7,901 nt of DNA from an uncultured Acidobacteriaceae bacterium (GTDB taxonomy: Bacteria; Acidobacteriota; Terriglobia; Terriglobales; Acidobacteriaceae). Each line of letters opens with the position of its first letter. Position 1 is the first letter of the stretch. Positions 1 through 6,624 of the stretch are shown here, one piece after another. The stretch spans positions 1-7,901 of the forward strand of contig CAIMNN010000559.1 in assembly GCA_903842845.1 (NCBI GenBank), given 5' to 3'. The translations under genes and the position numbers were made by a program. The notes under the pieces are model-generated. The model was not told the DNA's origin, ran no database searches, and worked only from the letters and a program-made list of their open reading frames with translations.

Positions 1-14
1 AAGCACTTCGGGCG

Positions 15-62
15 GGGGCGGCGGCGCGCCCCTGTCCCATGATTTCTGACATCTGACATCTG
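15..62. repeat. GC hairpin plus CTGACAT-type heptamer repeat, copy 1
   Basis: Positions 41-62 hold an imperfect heptamer repeat (CTGACAT, CTGACAT, CTG) after GATTT. The same 22-base block with one substitution recurs at 2341-2362. Next to it is a hairpin of GGGGCG (15-20), a 6-base loop and CGCCCC (27-32). Read on the minus strand, the order after the creatininase stop codon is repeat then hairpin, as in copy 2. No T-run follows this hairpin inside the window, so I do not call it a terminator. Confidence 0.55.
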
Positions 63-68
63 CCTTCA

Positions 69-941
69 TCACTGCTTCGTATCCAGCGGATGCCCCGCCT
101 TCTCATAAAATTCATTCTGCAACTTCAAGCTCATCGTGTCGGCCTTTATCGCCCTCAGCGCCTCGACAATCTGCGCCGACCACGCCTTCTGGTCAAACTC
201 GCCCAGTTCCTTCGTCGCAGCCGCGCCCACACCCGAATAATGGTCCGGGAACTTCGCATACCACCAGATACCCGTGTACACGCCGCCCGGCAGCGCCAAC
301 CTGCTCTGGTCCGCGCCCGACTCCTGCCCCGCGCGCTCCATGTGCACCAGGTCCGGCCGCGCTATCAGCATGTCCGACGTCTCGCTCTCGCCCGCATGCA
401 TGTCGTTGGTCGTCTTCATCTTCGGCCGCCCCGGCACATCCATATTCGGCAACCCGAAAACATACACAACATAATCCCGCTGCGACGCAAGTTGTGCCTG
501 CGCAAACAGTGGCAACAAACTATTGTTCCCGCCGTGCCCGTTCACAATCACAATCTTCTTGCACCCGTTGCGGCTCATCTCGCGCACCGTCTCGTCCAAC
601 AGCTTCAACTGCAACTCCAGCGAGTACGCCACCGTCCCCGGCTCCTGCCGCGCCTCAAATATCTGCCCCGCAAAGTACTCCGGAAACACAACCGCGTACT
701 CCTCCCGCACGGCGTTGAACACAGCAAACCGCACGTCCAGCAAATCCGTCCCCAGCGGCAAGTGCGGCCCATGCTTTTCAATAATCCCGAACGGCAGCAC
801 GCACACTCCGTCCGATTGATGAACCGCCGCAACAAAATCCGCCGCCGTCAGCTCCTCCCAATGCGTGCTCAGCTTCTGCTGCCCCGCAAGCGTGAACGCA
901 AACATCACCGCTACAACCAATCCCACAAACATCCGCCGCAT
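69..941 (-). CDS. Creatininase-family amidohydrolase, secreted
   Basis: This 290-residue protein belongs to the creatininase family, metal-dependent hydrolases of cyclic or linear amides. The substrate cannot be read from sequence. Family motifs are present in order: E55-K-H57-G-P-H60-L-P-x-G-T-D66, NGHGGN at 134-139 (H136), and HAGESETS at 182-189 (H182, E185). E55, H57, D66 and H136 match the expected metal-ligand positions. Residues 1 to about 20 form a signal peptide (MRRMFVGLVVAVMFAFTLAG), so the enzyme is probably exported, unlike the cytoplasmic Pseudomonas creatininase. The start at 941 was chosen over an in-frame ATG at 1013 because GGAAGGAG lies 5 bases upstream of it and the signal peptide then begins at residue 1. 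It is divergent from the 1223 gene. The family call is firm; export is an inference. Confidence 0.93.
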   Translation of the reverse strand: MRRMFVGLVVAVMFAFTLAGQQKLSTHWEELTAADFVAAVHQSDGVCVLPFGIIEKHGPHLPLGTDLLDVRFAVFNAVREEYAVVFPEYFAGQIFEARQEPGTVAYSLELQLKLLDETVREMSRNGCKKIVIVNGHGGNNSLLPLFAQAQLASQRDYVVYVFGLPNMDVPGRPKMKTTNDMHAGESETSDMLIARPDLVHMERAGQESGADQSRLALPGGVYTGIWWYAKFPDHYSGVGAAATKELGEFDQKAWSAQIVEALRAIKADTMSLKLQNEFYEKAGHPLDTKQ

Positions 942-1222
942 ACGCTCTCCTTCCAACGCATCCAGCTTAATCGCCACACCCCACTCAGGTCTGCCCAGCC
1001 TCTCCATCGCCAACTCTCACGAAAACGACCGCCTGCAACCTTCATTTTGTATGTTTTTTGTAAAATTTCGCCCATCCTGTGCGGCTTTATGCCATTCATT
1101 TGCAACTCGCCTCCTGAATTTGCGTCTAATATGAAGTAAATGTCATTCTGCACCAAACAGCCTACAGAAATCCCCCACACTGTAGCCCGGCACCACTTCT
1201 GATTCGGTCCACTGGAGGAAAA
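942..1222. other. Divergent intergenic region with AT-rich tract and inverted repeat
   Basis: This region separates two divergent genes and must contain both promoters. An AT-rich stretch covers about 1040-1140. TAATAT at 1127-1132 is a -10 candidate for the plus-strand gene, but the nearest TTG-type -35 (TTGCAA, 1100-1105) is 21 bases away, so the pairing is weak. CTACAG (1162-1167) and CTGTAG (1180-1185) form a 6-bp inverted repeat around 12 bases, which could be an operator or a leader hairpin. I could not place a promoter with confidence. Confidence 0.35.
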
Positions 1223-2290
1223 ATGTTGTATCTCCCGCGCATTCAACGGGTTGCTTTGTTTTGTTTCGTCTTCATTTTCCCCGTTTCCGCAGTAATGACC
1301 GCGCAGACCAACCGCAGCTCGAGCGCAAATACAAAATCTCAGGCCAATACTGCCCCTGTGGTCGCCATCCCGGGTGCTGCCACCATCAATGGAACCGTCT
1401 TTGACTCCCTCGGCGACATCATCCCCGGCTCCGAGGTCATTCTCGATGACCTCACATCAAAGCAAACTCAGTCCACCCTCGCCGCCGATAGCGGTTTCTT
1501 CCAATTTCAGAACCTCAAACCCGGTGACACCTACCACATCACAGTTAAAGCTTCCGGCTTTGACAACTGGCAATCCGATGACCTCAAACCCGACACCGGC
1601 CAATTCGTCACACTCCCTGACGTAAAGCTCAAACTCGCCGTCTCTGAGCAATTCATCACCGTACACGCGGACACCACACAGATCGCCACCGAACAGGTCG
1701 ATATAGCGGAGCACCAACGCGTGCTCGGCATTATTCCCAACTTCTACGTCGTCTACGATGCTGAAAACGCCGTGCCCCTGACAGCCAAGCTCAAATTCAA
1801 ACTGGCCTACCGCGTCTCTATCGATCCAGCCACCTTCGTCGCAATGGGCCTCCTCGCTGGCGTCAACCAGGCGGCCGACACTCCCAACTTCCCCCAGGGC
1901 ATGCGCGGCTTCGGGCAACGTTTCGGCGTCAGCATGACCGATGAGGTCACTGACATCATCATCGGCGGAGCCTTCCTGCCTGTACTCCTGCATCAGGACC
2001 CGCGTTACTTCTATCAGGGGACCGGCTCTAACGCCTCACGAGCGCGACATGCCATCTTCGCTCCCTTCATCTGCCGCGGTGACAATGGCAAAAAGCAGAT
2101 CAACTTCTCCAGCATGGGCGGTGACCTCCTCTCCACAGCCATCTCTCTCGCTTACTACCCAAAAACAAACAACCCATACAACTTCGTCATCGTCGGCTTT
2201 TCCATCAGCACCGCTGAGCGCATCGCCAGCACACTCACACAGGAATTCATCCTGCCCCGCTTCACCTCACGCGGCAAACACAAGGAATAA
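1223..2290 (+). CDS. Secreted carboxypeptidase-regulatory-like domain protein
   Basis: This 355-residue protein has a signal peptide at residues 1 to about 28 (hydrophobic core ALFCFVFIFPVSAVM, then TAQT). A carboxypeptidase-regulatory-like beta-sandwich follows at about 54-148 (GTVFDSLGDIIPGSEVIL, then GFFQFQNLKPGDTYHITVKASGF). The C-terminal part, about 164-345, contains HQRVLGIIPNFYVVYD, a hydrophobic stretch at 203-216, HQDPRYFYQGTG at 257-268, SSMGGDLLSTAIS and a hydrophobic stretch near 319-332. From memory this C-terminal region recurs in acidobacterial proteins annotated only as carboxypeptidase-like; its function is unknown to me, and an envelope or outer-membrane role is inferred. 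There is no TonB plug or barrel, so it is not a full TonB-dependent receptor. TGGAGG sits 4 bases before the ATG and decides the start. Confidence 0.85.
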   Translation: MLYLPRIQRVALFCFVFIFPVSAVMTAQTNRSSSANTKSQANTAPVVAIPGAATINGTVFDSLGDIIPGSEVILDDLTSKQTQSTLAADSGFFQFQNLKPGDTYHITVKASGFDNWQSDDLKPDTGQFVTLPDVKLKLAVSEQFITVHADTTQIATEQVDIAEHQRVLGIIPNFYVVYDAENAVPLTAKLKFKLAYRVSIDPATFVAMGLLAGVNQAADTPNFPQGMRGFGQRFGVSMTDEVTDIIIGGAFLPVLLHQDPRYFYQGTGSNASRARHAIFAPFICRGDNGKKQINFSSMGGDLLSTAISLAYYPKTNNPYNFVIVGFSISTAERIASTLTQEFILPRFTSRGKHKE

Positions 2291-2308
2291 CCACTCCCTC
2301 TTCAATGC

Positions 2309-2336
2309 AAACAAAAGCGCGGCCCGCAAGCCGCGC
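2309..2336 (-). terminator. Rho-independent terminator of the repressor/M56 operon
   Basis: GCGCGGC (2317-2323) and GCCGCGC (2330-2336) form a perfect 7-bp stem with a 6-base loop. On the minus strand the stem is followed by TTTTGTTT, the arrangement of an intrinsic terminator. It lies about 70 bases past the M56 stop codon. On the plus strand the stem is followed by CCCTGATTT, so it would be a poor terminator for the 1223-2290 gene. Confidence 0.65.
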
Positions 2337-2340
2337 CCCT

Positions 2341-2362
2341 GATTTCTGACATCTGACTTCTG
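2341..2362. repeat. CTGACAT-type heptamer repeat, copy 2
   Basis: These 22 bases match 41-62 except for one substitution. As in copy 1, the repeat lies just 3' of a minus-strand gene and beside a GC-rich hairpin ending in CGCCCC or CGCGCCCC. It is therefore probably a dispersed element linked to gene ends. Confidence 0.55.
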
Positions 2363-2378
2363 GTTTGTACCCTACTGG

Positions 2379-2401
2379 CTAGGCCCTATTCACTAGGCCC
2401 T
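2379..2401. repeat. Short direct repeat of CTAGGCCCT
   Basis: CTAGGCCCT occurs at 2379-2387 and 2393-2401 with a 14-base period, directly before the M56 3' end at 2405. No function is visible. Confidence 0.5.
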
Positions 2402-2404
2402 GTC

Positions 2405-4357
2405 TTATTCCACCAACCGCGCCTTCCCATTCTTCAAACTTGCCTCGATAATCGCTTTCACCCGGTTCTCATCCAGAATTTTCACTTCGGTCCGAACGTT
2501 TATCTCTTCGTTCAGCTTGTCCAGGTGCGCCGTGGCCGCATCAACATCGGCCCGCACATCCACATCAATTTTGTTCTGCATCTTGTCGAGCTTCTCTTCC
2601 AGCTCCGCCATCTTCTTCTCAAGCTCGGCAAACTCCGTCTTGCCCAGTTTGCTCTGCACCTTTTTCAGTTCCTCCTGAACCGCCTTCATCTCCTTGTCAA
2701 CATCCACTTTCACCTTCACGTTCAGATCTTTCCTGCGCAGGATGACCGTCTTCTCGCCCTTTTCACCCTTCTCCCCCGGCGTCATCATCACCAGGTCGCC
2801 GTTCTTCTCGCTCTTCACAACTATTCTCTCCGTGCGTTCCATCGCTTCCGGCCCAACAATCATCTCCTGCTGAACCGCCATCGCCTCGGCGATCTCCTTC
2901 AGCGTCGCAGCATCATCCACCACATACGACTTGCCATCCCGCGTGAACCAGAAAAAATCTCCCTTCGCCATCTTCCGCGCCTTGGCTATCTGCTCCGCGC
3001 TCTCGCCGCCAAAGTTCCCGGTGAAGTTGTCGTTCTCCCCGCCCTTCTCGATCAGCGCCCAGCTCTCGCCCTTGTCGTTGACCACGTAGCTGAAGCGCTG
3101 CTTCTCCTTGACGCCCTTGCCCCCATCATCCTTCATGATGATCTGTATCTGTCTCTGCTCCGCTTTCTGTTTCTCGCCCTGCGCCTCCGCCGTCACTGTC
3201 GTCTGCTGTTCCGGACTCGCGCTCTGCTGCGCGCTGACCATTTGCTGCGTTGAACTCCCCGCGCTCTCCTGCTGCGCCGCGCCATGCACATGAACCGTCG
3301 CCGCCAGCAACGCCAGCGGTACCAATACTCCTGCCAGATACATACGAACTCTCCCTTCGGCAAACGCCGTTCTGAATTGACCTTCATTCAACAACCGTTC
3401 AATGCGGCTGGGTAAATTGCTTTTCCGTGCCATGGCCACTCCTGCAAACACCGGCCGCGCTCCGGCCGCAAACTCCAACAGAACCTGCGCGTAACTCTCC
3501 GCATCCGTCGCCGCGCGCAACGCCGCTCCGTCGCTGATCGTCTCGCTCAGCTCCGTCAACTTGCGCTTCAACCACCAGCCCAGCGGACTGAACCAGACCA
3601 CCGCCGCATGAGCCCGCGCCGCCAGTTGCAGATAAAAATCCCTCTGCCTAACATGCGATTCCTCATGCGCCAGCACCACGCGCAGCTTCTCTTCCGGCCA
3701 ATCGCCAAAATCCGCCGGCAGCAAAATCCCGCCGCCTATCGTCACCGGCGATGCAACCCGCTCGCTCGCCCTCACACTCCGCGCCGCGCTTCCATCCGGA
3801 AGGAGCGGCAACAGCTCTGCGCTCACCGGCCGCGCGCCCATCCACAAACGCCACGCCGCCGCCACGCCGACCATCAACCTCAGCAGCAACGCCGCCAGCA
3901 CTGCAAAATAAATTCCTTCCAGCGCAACAAAGTAGTTGAACCTCTTCCACACCGGAATTTTCTCTTCAATTACCGGAGCCGCAGCCGCCTCATGCAGCGT
4001 CACAGCCGGCGCATTCCCTCCAGCCTCGCCAACGCTACCAGTCACAGTCATGCTCGCCGCACGCCCCGCGCTCTGCTGCCGCACAACAATTACCCGCTCG
4101 GCAACTGGCACCCGCTCGGCAACATGCTCCGCAACCGGCTTCGCAACCGCCGCTTGCTGATTCCACTGCGGAACTGTCACACCAGGCAAAATCTGCCAAC
4201 GCATCACCGCCGGCATCGCCAGCGCCGCGCACAGCGCCATCACCCACGCCACCTTCTGCGCCACAACGTTCTTCACGCGCAACGCCCATATCCCCGCGCC
4301 CACCATCACCGCAACCGCCAGCGCTCGCAGCGCCGCTTCCAAAATCATCGCCATCAT
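2405..4357 (-). CDS. M56 (BlaR1/MecR1-type) membrane metallopeptidase with atypical sensor
   Basis: This 650-residue integral-membrane zinc peptidase is predicted to sense a signal outside the membrane and inactivate its partner BlaI-type repressor. Hydrophobic segments lie at about 10-27, 36-53, 143-166 and 338-358. Between the third and fourth is the metallopeptidase domain with HEESH at 231-235 and E272 (SETISD) as a likely third ligand. The region after 358 is not a penicillin-binding sensor: I see no SxxK/SxN/KTG set. It has a Q/S/T-rich linker (361-400), a segment with GDFFWFTRDGKSYVVDD (466-482), and a charged coiled coil (about 555-597) extending to the C-terminus. The start at 4357 overlaps the repressor stop (ATGA) and has GGGAG 7 bases upstream, so an in-frame ATG at 4477 inside the repressor gene was rejected. 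The ligand is unknown. Confidence 0.9.
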   Translation of the reverse strand: MMAMILEAALRALAVAVMVGAGIWALRVKNVVAQKVAWVMALCAALAMPAVMRWQILPGVTVPQWNQQAAVAKPVAEHVAERVPVAERVIVVRQQSAGRAASMTVTGSVGEAGGNAPAVTLHEAAAAPVIEEKIPVWKRFNYFVALEGIYFAVLAALLLRLMVGVAAAWRLWMGARPVSAELLPLLPDGSAARSVRASERVASPVTIGGGILLPADFGDWPEEKLRVVLAHEESHVRQRDFYLQLAARAHAAVVWFSPLGWWLKRKLTELSETISDGAALRAATDAESYAQVLLEFAAGARPVFAGVAMARKSNLPSRIERLLNEGQFRTAFAEGRVRMYLAGVLVPLALLAATVHVHGAAQQESAGSSTQQMVSAQQSASPEQQTTVTAEAQGEKQKAEQRQIQIIMKDDGGKGVKEKQRFSYVVNDKGESWALIEKGGENDNFTGNFGGESAEQIAKARKMAKGDFFWFTRDGKSYVVDDAATLKEIAEAMAVQQEMIVGPEAMERTERIVVKSEKNGDLVMMTPGEKGEKGEKTVILRRKDLNVKVKVDVDKEMKAVQEELKKVQSKLGKTEFAELEKKMAELEEKLDKMQNKIDVDVRADVDAATAHLDKLNEEINVRTEVKILDENRVKAIIEASLKNGKARLVE

Positions 4358-4737
4358 TTCCGCGCTCCCTTCTTCGCAGCCACCCGCGCGGCCAGCCGCT
4401 TCAGCTCCGCCTCGTCTATCAGCTCGCTGTCCACCATCCCCACCAGCAACGCTTCCATCGACCCGCCGCAGAACCAATCCACTATCCGCTGCACCGCGCG
4501 CCCAGCCACCTGACCCGGCAGCTCCGCCGGCTTGTACACAAACGTCCGCGCATCCACCTCGTGCGCCAGGTAGCCCTTCTCCTCAAGCCGACGCAGCACC
4601 GTCCGTATCGTCGAGTCCTTCAGCGGCCGCCCCAACTCTTCGCGCACCGTCTCAGCAGTGGCGCTGCCCAGCCGCCAAACAAGCGTCAATACCGCCCGCT
4701 CCAACTCGCCCAACTCCGATGGATCATGAAATTCCAT
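4354..4737 (-). CDS. BlaI/MecI/CopY-family transcriptional repressor
   Basis: This 127-residue winged-helix repressor has LGELERAVLTLVWRLGSATAETVREEL at about 9-35, recognition helix DSTIRTVLRRLEEKGYL at 41-57 and wing TFVYKP at 65-70, all typical of the BlaI/MecI family. The C-terminal helices (about 78-127) should mediate dimerisation. It is co-transcribed with the M56 gene through a 4-base ATGA overlap, so the two should form a sensor-protease and repressor pair. ATG codons at 4803, 4752 and 4737 are in frame. I chose 4737 because GGAGAG lies 7 bases upstream and because 4803 would lie upstream of the -35 of the visible promoter. The length is normal for the family. Target genes beyond its own operon are unknown; calling it beta-lactam responsive would not be justified, given the sensor. 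Confidence 0.92.
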   Translation of the reverse strand: MEFHDPSELGELERAVLTLVWRLGSATAETVREELGRPLKDSTIRTVLRRLEEKGYLAHEVDARTFVYKPAELPGQVAGRAVQRIVDWFCGGSMEALLVGMVDSELIDEAELKRLAARVAAKKGARK

Positions 4738-4755
4738 TCCGCTACTCTCCATAAC

Positions 4756-4770
4756 GTTACCGACTGTAAC
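4756..4770. promoter_or_regulatory. Probable repressor operator over the -10
   Basis: GTTAC (4756-4760), five bases and GTAAC (4766-4770) form a perfect 5-bp inverted repeat. It covers the predicted -10 and the start region of the operon promoter. BlaI/MecI repressors bind short dyads of TACA/TGTA type at such places and regulate themselves. Assignment to this repressor is inferred from position. Confidence 0.5.
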
Positions 4771-4793
4771 ACACGGAAGCCACCCCCTGTCAA
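4765..4793 (-). promoter_or_regulatory. Promoter of the repressor/M56 operon
   Basis: The minus strand reads TTGACA (4793-4788, perfect -35), a 17-bp spacer and GTTACA (4770-4765, weak -10). Transcription would start near 4758, leaving a leader of about 20 bases before the ATG at 4737. Confidence 0.6.
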
Positions 4794-4847
4794 CCCCGCT
4801 CAAAATTAATTTTCAGGATTTTTTCTCACTTAGTCTGTCAAGATATT

Positions 4848-4909
4848 CGGGTGCCCCCGTAGCCTGCCCTGAGCGAAGCCGAAGGGGCCCTCGCCTTTGG
4901 GCGCCGGGG
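4848..4909 (+). repeat. Degenerate or composite REP-like module
   Basis: GGGTGCCCCC at 4849-4858 resembles the inner GTGCCCC box of the REP modules. CCCCG (4855-4859) can pair with CGGGG (4905-4909). The interior holds CCTGAGCGAAGCCGAAGG, a sequence I remember as a common dispersed repeat, and a small hairpin CGCC-TTTG-GGCG (4892-4903). There is no outer GGTGGCCC box on its left. It may be a REP whose hairpin interior was replaced. Confidence 0.35.
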
Positions 4910-4943
4910 TTAAATTGAACCTTTGTTCTCGTGTTGTATGGCA

Positions 4944-5024
4944 GGTGGCCCGGTCATTTTATATGTAAATCAAATCTCGATGAAGCTGTGCCCCGTTCAT
5001 CGCAGTTTTATCGCGATGAGCGGG
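4944..5024 (+). repeat. REP module A (left end of element 1)
   Basis: The outer box GGTGGCCC starts at 4944 and the inner GTGCCCC at 4988. The hairpin pairs 4992-5003 with 5013-5024 over 12 bp (CCCGTTCATCGC with GCGATGAGCGGG), including one T.G wobble, around a 9-base loop. Bases after the outer box (CCCGGTCAT) match the hairpin 5' arm (CCCGTTCAT) at 8 of 9 positions. The transposase gene begins 36 bases after the hairpin. Confidence 0.7.
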
Positions 5025-5060
5025 CGTTGGGTTATGATTATGGCAAAATGAGGATGGGTC

Positions 5061-5618
5061 ATGCCAAGCGGCCTGAAACGTTTTCAACAGGCGCAATCTC
5101 TTCACTTTATTACCTTCAGTTGTTTTCACCGCCTTGCGCTTTTGCAAGCGCCTGGCGCCAAGGAGACATTTGAAGCAGTACTCGAAGAAGTGCGTGCGCG
5201 GCACAGTGCACGGGTTTACGCATATGTTTTGATGCCGGAACATGTTCATCTGCTCATCAACGAGCCGCCGCAAATTCAGCTGGCGCAGTTTTTGAAGGCC
5301 GTCAAACAGGTGACGTCACGCAAGTTGCGCGGCCCACGCGGGAAGTTCTGGCAAGAGCGCTATTACGATAGCAACATTCGTGGGGAGATAGCCCGCTCCG
5401 AAGTGATTCGCTACATCCATCGCAACCCTGTTGAGCGTGGATTGGTGGCGAAGCCGCAGGACTGGCAGTGGTCAAGTTTTCGGCATTACGCCATGGGTGA
5501 GATCGGCACAGTGGAGATTGAATCAGAATGGACAGCGTTCCGGCGCGGCAATCAATTGCCCGACGGGGTAAGATTGCAACACGGTCAGAGATTCAGCTTT
5601 CCCACTCAAAACGCATAG
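5061..5618 (+). CDS. REP-associated tyrosine transposase (RAYT), copy 1
   Basis: This 185-residue protein is a Y1 HUH endonuclease of the IS200-like TnpA/RAYT family, which nicks single-stranded DNA at REP hairpins. MPEHVHLL at 58-65 gives the HUH metal-binding pair H61/H63. RYIHRNPVERGLV at 117-129 carries the likely catalytic Y118. FITFSCFHR, KQVTSRKL, FWQERYYD and DWQWSSF are further family signatures. It is about 60% identical by eye to the 6983-7498 protein. GAGGA at 5050-5054 precedes the ATG by 6 bases, and the same MPxGLKR start is used by copy 2. Homology between the copies ends near residue 162; the last 23 residues of this one are unrelated and run into the right REP hairpin, whose loop contains the stop codon. 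It looks intact. Confidence 0.93.
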   Translation: MPSGLKRFQQAQSLHFITFSCFHRLALLQAPGAKETFEAVLEEVRARHSARVYAYVLMPEHVHLLINEPPQIQLAQFLKAVKQVTSRKLRGPRGKFWQERYYDSNIRGEIARSEVIRYIHRNPVERGLVAKPQDWQWSSFRHYAMGEIGTVEIESEWTAFRRGNQLPDGVRLQHGQRFSFPTQNA

Positions 5619-5686
5619 GACGCGTTTTGAATGGGGCACTATCAATTATGGGTGAACCGAAAATGAAAGAACATGACCGGGCCACC
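5601..5686 (-). repeat. REP module B (right end of element 1, inverted)
   Basis: The hairpin arms are 5601-5614 and 5622-5635 (14 positions, one C.A mismatch on this strand that is a T.G wobble on the minus strand), with a 7-base loop. GGGGCAC at 5633-5639 is the inverse of GTGCCCC, and the outer box GGGCCACC ends at 5686. The stem sequence (TCAAAACGC) is unrelated to those of the element 2 modules (CCTT-type), yet the layout is the same. Confidence 0.7.
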
Positions 5687-6022
5687 CGCCCGCTCGACAG
5701 AGTAGCGGTGATGGTTGGTGTTCCGTTCGATGGACTGGAGAGGCCAGATCGTATGACCTATGCTAAACACTTGAGTGGATTTGGACATCCCCGCTACCTT
5801 TACCATCCAATTTCAGATGATGCGTATGCTTTGATCCAAGAACGAATTACTGAACGCTATGACCCAGATTATGGGGCGCAGCATCAGTACGAAATATTTC
5901 TGAACAGTTGCGGACAAAATGTTGGCGATGACATTCGAGCAGCAGAAATAAAAGGAGCGCCCCCTAGAATCCTGTTCGGCCCGTGGCTGATTTATTTCTG
6001 GCTTCGCATTCAAGCGCATTAG
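5648..6022 (+). CDS. Hypothetical protein, possible 3' remnant of an interrupted gene
   Basis: I do not recognise this protein. The frame is open from 5528, inside the transposase gene, to 6022. I use the first ATG after the transposase stop; 5663 and 5711 are equally possible and none has a good ribosome binding site. The first residues (about 1-15) come from the RAYT element's right end, where the terminal box is read as DRATRP. Native sequence begins near residue 15 and includes YDPDYGAQHQYEIFLNSCGQNVGDDIRAAEIKGAPP (split here: YDPDYGAQHQ at 77-86, then YEIFLNSCGQ). The NSCGQNVGD pattern vaguely recalls the N-x-C stretch in C-termini of some RHS or polymorphic toxins, but that is not a family call. 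The lack of a proper 5' end suggests truncation by the element. Confidence 0.4.
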   Translation: MGEPKMKEHDRATRPLDRVAVMVGVPFDGLERPDRMTYAKHLSGFGHPRYLYHPISDDAYALIQERITERYDPDYGAQHQYEIFLNSCGQNVGDDIRAAEIKGAPPRILFGPWLIYFWLRIQAH

Positions 6023-6108
6023 TGAATGTCCACAACATGAAAGTTTCTGTGAGGATTCAAGACGTGATTTCAACTAACCAATCAAAGCTAACTCGTGGAG
6101 GTGCTTGT

Positions 6109-6624
6109 ATGAGATGGAACTCCCGGAGCTTGATTCGCTGTATTTTGTTTATTGCTCTTGCTGTGGTCACTGCGGATTCTAAGGCCGTGGCGCAAAAGCC
6201 TAAAGATGGTGTGGATATCCCAATTTCGCTCGCCATTGGCACCGTCAAGACGCCCGAATTTGTAGCAAAGCACAATAATCTGTACTTGATGGAAATTGAT
6301 GCGCAATGGCTTCTTCCGCCAGTTGTGCTGAGATGCAAAATGGGATTCGGCATAGTTCCACCGACCGATAAATGCAGAGCTCAAGCGGTTGTTGAAGTGC
6401 AGTGGCGGGTGCTCGATGGTGAAAATGTCGTAGCTCAGGGTTCCACTGGAGGAATCAGCGACCAATTCGAAGCCGGAAAGGATTATTTGGGCAGGTATAT
6501 CGGGCAGTTTAAGGGACAATCCAAACACAAATATGTTGTGGAGCTTACGTTTACTAAAGACGGGAGTTCACTGAATGTGACAAATCCCCGATTGATCGTG
6601 TCTCCGCCGGGTTTTGCGTTCTGA
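6109..6624 (+). CDS. Small secreted protein of unknown function
   Basis: This 171-residue protein has a clear signal peptide at 1 to about 29 (SLIRCILFIALAVVTADSKAVAQ), with likely cleavage after AVAQ. The mature part is about 140 residues, rich in beta-type alternation (VDIPISLAIGTV, LYLMEIDAQWLL, AQAVVEVQWRVLDG, KYVVELTF), and has two cysteines, C76 and C89, that could form a disulphide. This suggests a beta-sandwich in the periplasm or outside the cell. The overall pattern loosely recalls DUF5625-type proteins; I cannot confirm it. GGAGG at 6097-6101, 7 bases before the ATG, and the signal peptide decide this start over the longer frame from 5983. GC content is lower than in the left half of the window. 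It stands alone between the two RAYT elements, with no operon partner. Confidence 0.75.
   Translation: MRWNSRSLIRCILFIALAVVTADSKAVAQKPKDGVDIPISLAIGTVKTPEFVAKHNNLYLMEIDAQWLLPPVVLRCKMGFGIVPPTDKCRAQAVVEVQWRVLDGENVVAQGSTGGISDQFEAGKDYLGRYIGQFKGQSKHKYVVELTFTKDGSSLNVTNPRLIVSPPGFAF

Larger units (their letters stand above)
4944..5686 (+). mobile_element. RAYT element 1 bounded by inverted REP modules
   Basis: The left end is GGTGGCCCGGTCAT (4944-4957) and the right end is its exact 14-base inverse at 5673-5686. Inside each end is a hairpin module (4988-5024 and 5601-5639), and between them one transposase gene. The extended right end, GGGCCACCCGCCCG (5679-5692), is identical to the right end of element 2 (7571-7584). 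I see no target-site duplication, in keeping with HUH single-strand transposition rather than a DDE insertion sequence. Confidence 0.7.

Noticed and set aside
90..1139. Long open frame on the plus strand opposite the creatininase gene
   Set aside because: It is arginine- and histidine-rich, typical of the antisense frame of a GC-rich gene, while the minus strand has clear family motifs, a signal peptide and a ribosome binding site.
2525..4513. Plus-strand open frames opposite the M56 and repressor genes
   Set aside because: They are low-complexity (H, R, L and P runs) and are explained by the composition of the minus-strand genes.
4738..4803. Longer repressor start at 4803
   Set aside because: It would lie upstream of the TTGACA promoter, has no ribosome binding site, and adds residues outside the family's usual length.
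4931..5173. Small frame covering the left REP module and the start of RAYT 1
   Set aside because: It runs through the hairpin and the transposase 5' end in another frame, with no ribosome binding site or recognisable sequence.
5983..6108. Longer start for the secreted protein gene
   Set aside because: It would bury the signal peptide 42 residues inside the protein and overlap the preceding frame; the 6109 start has GGAGG in place.
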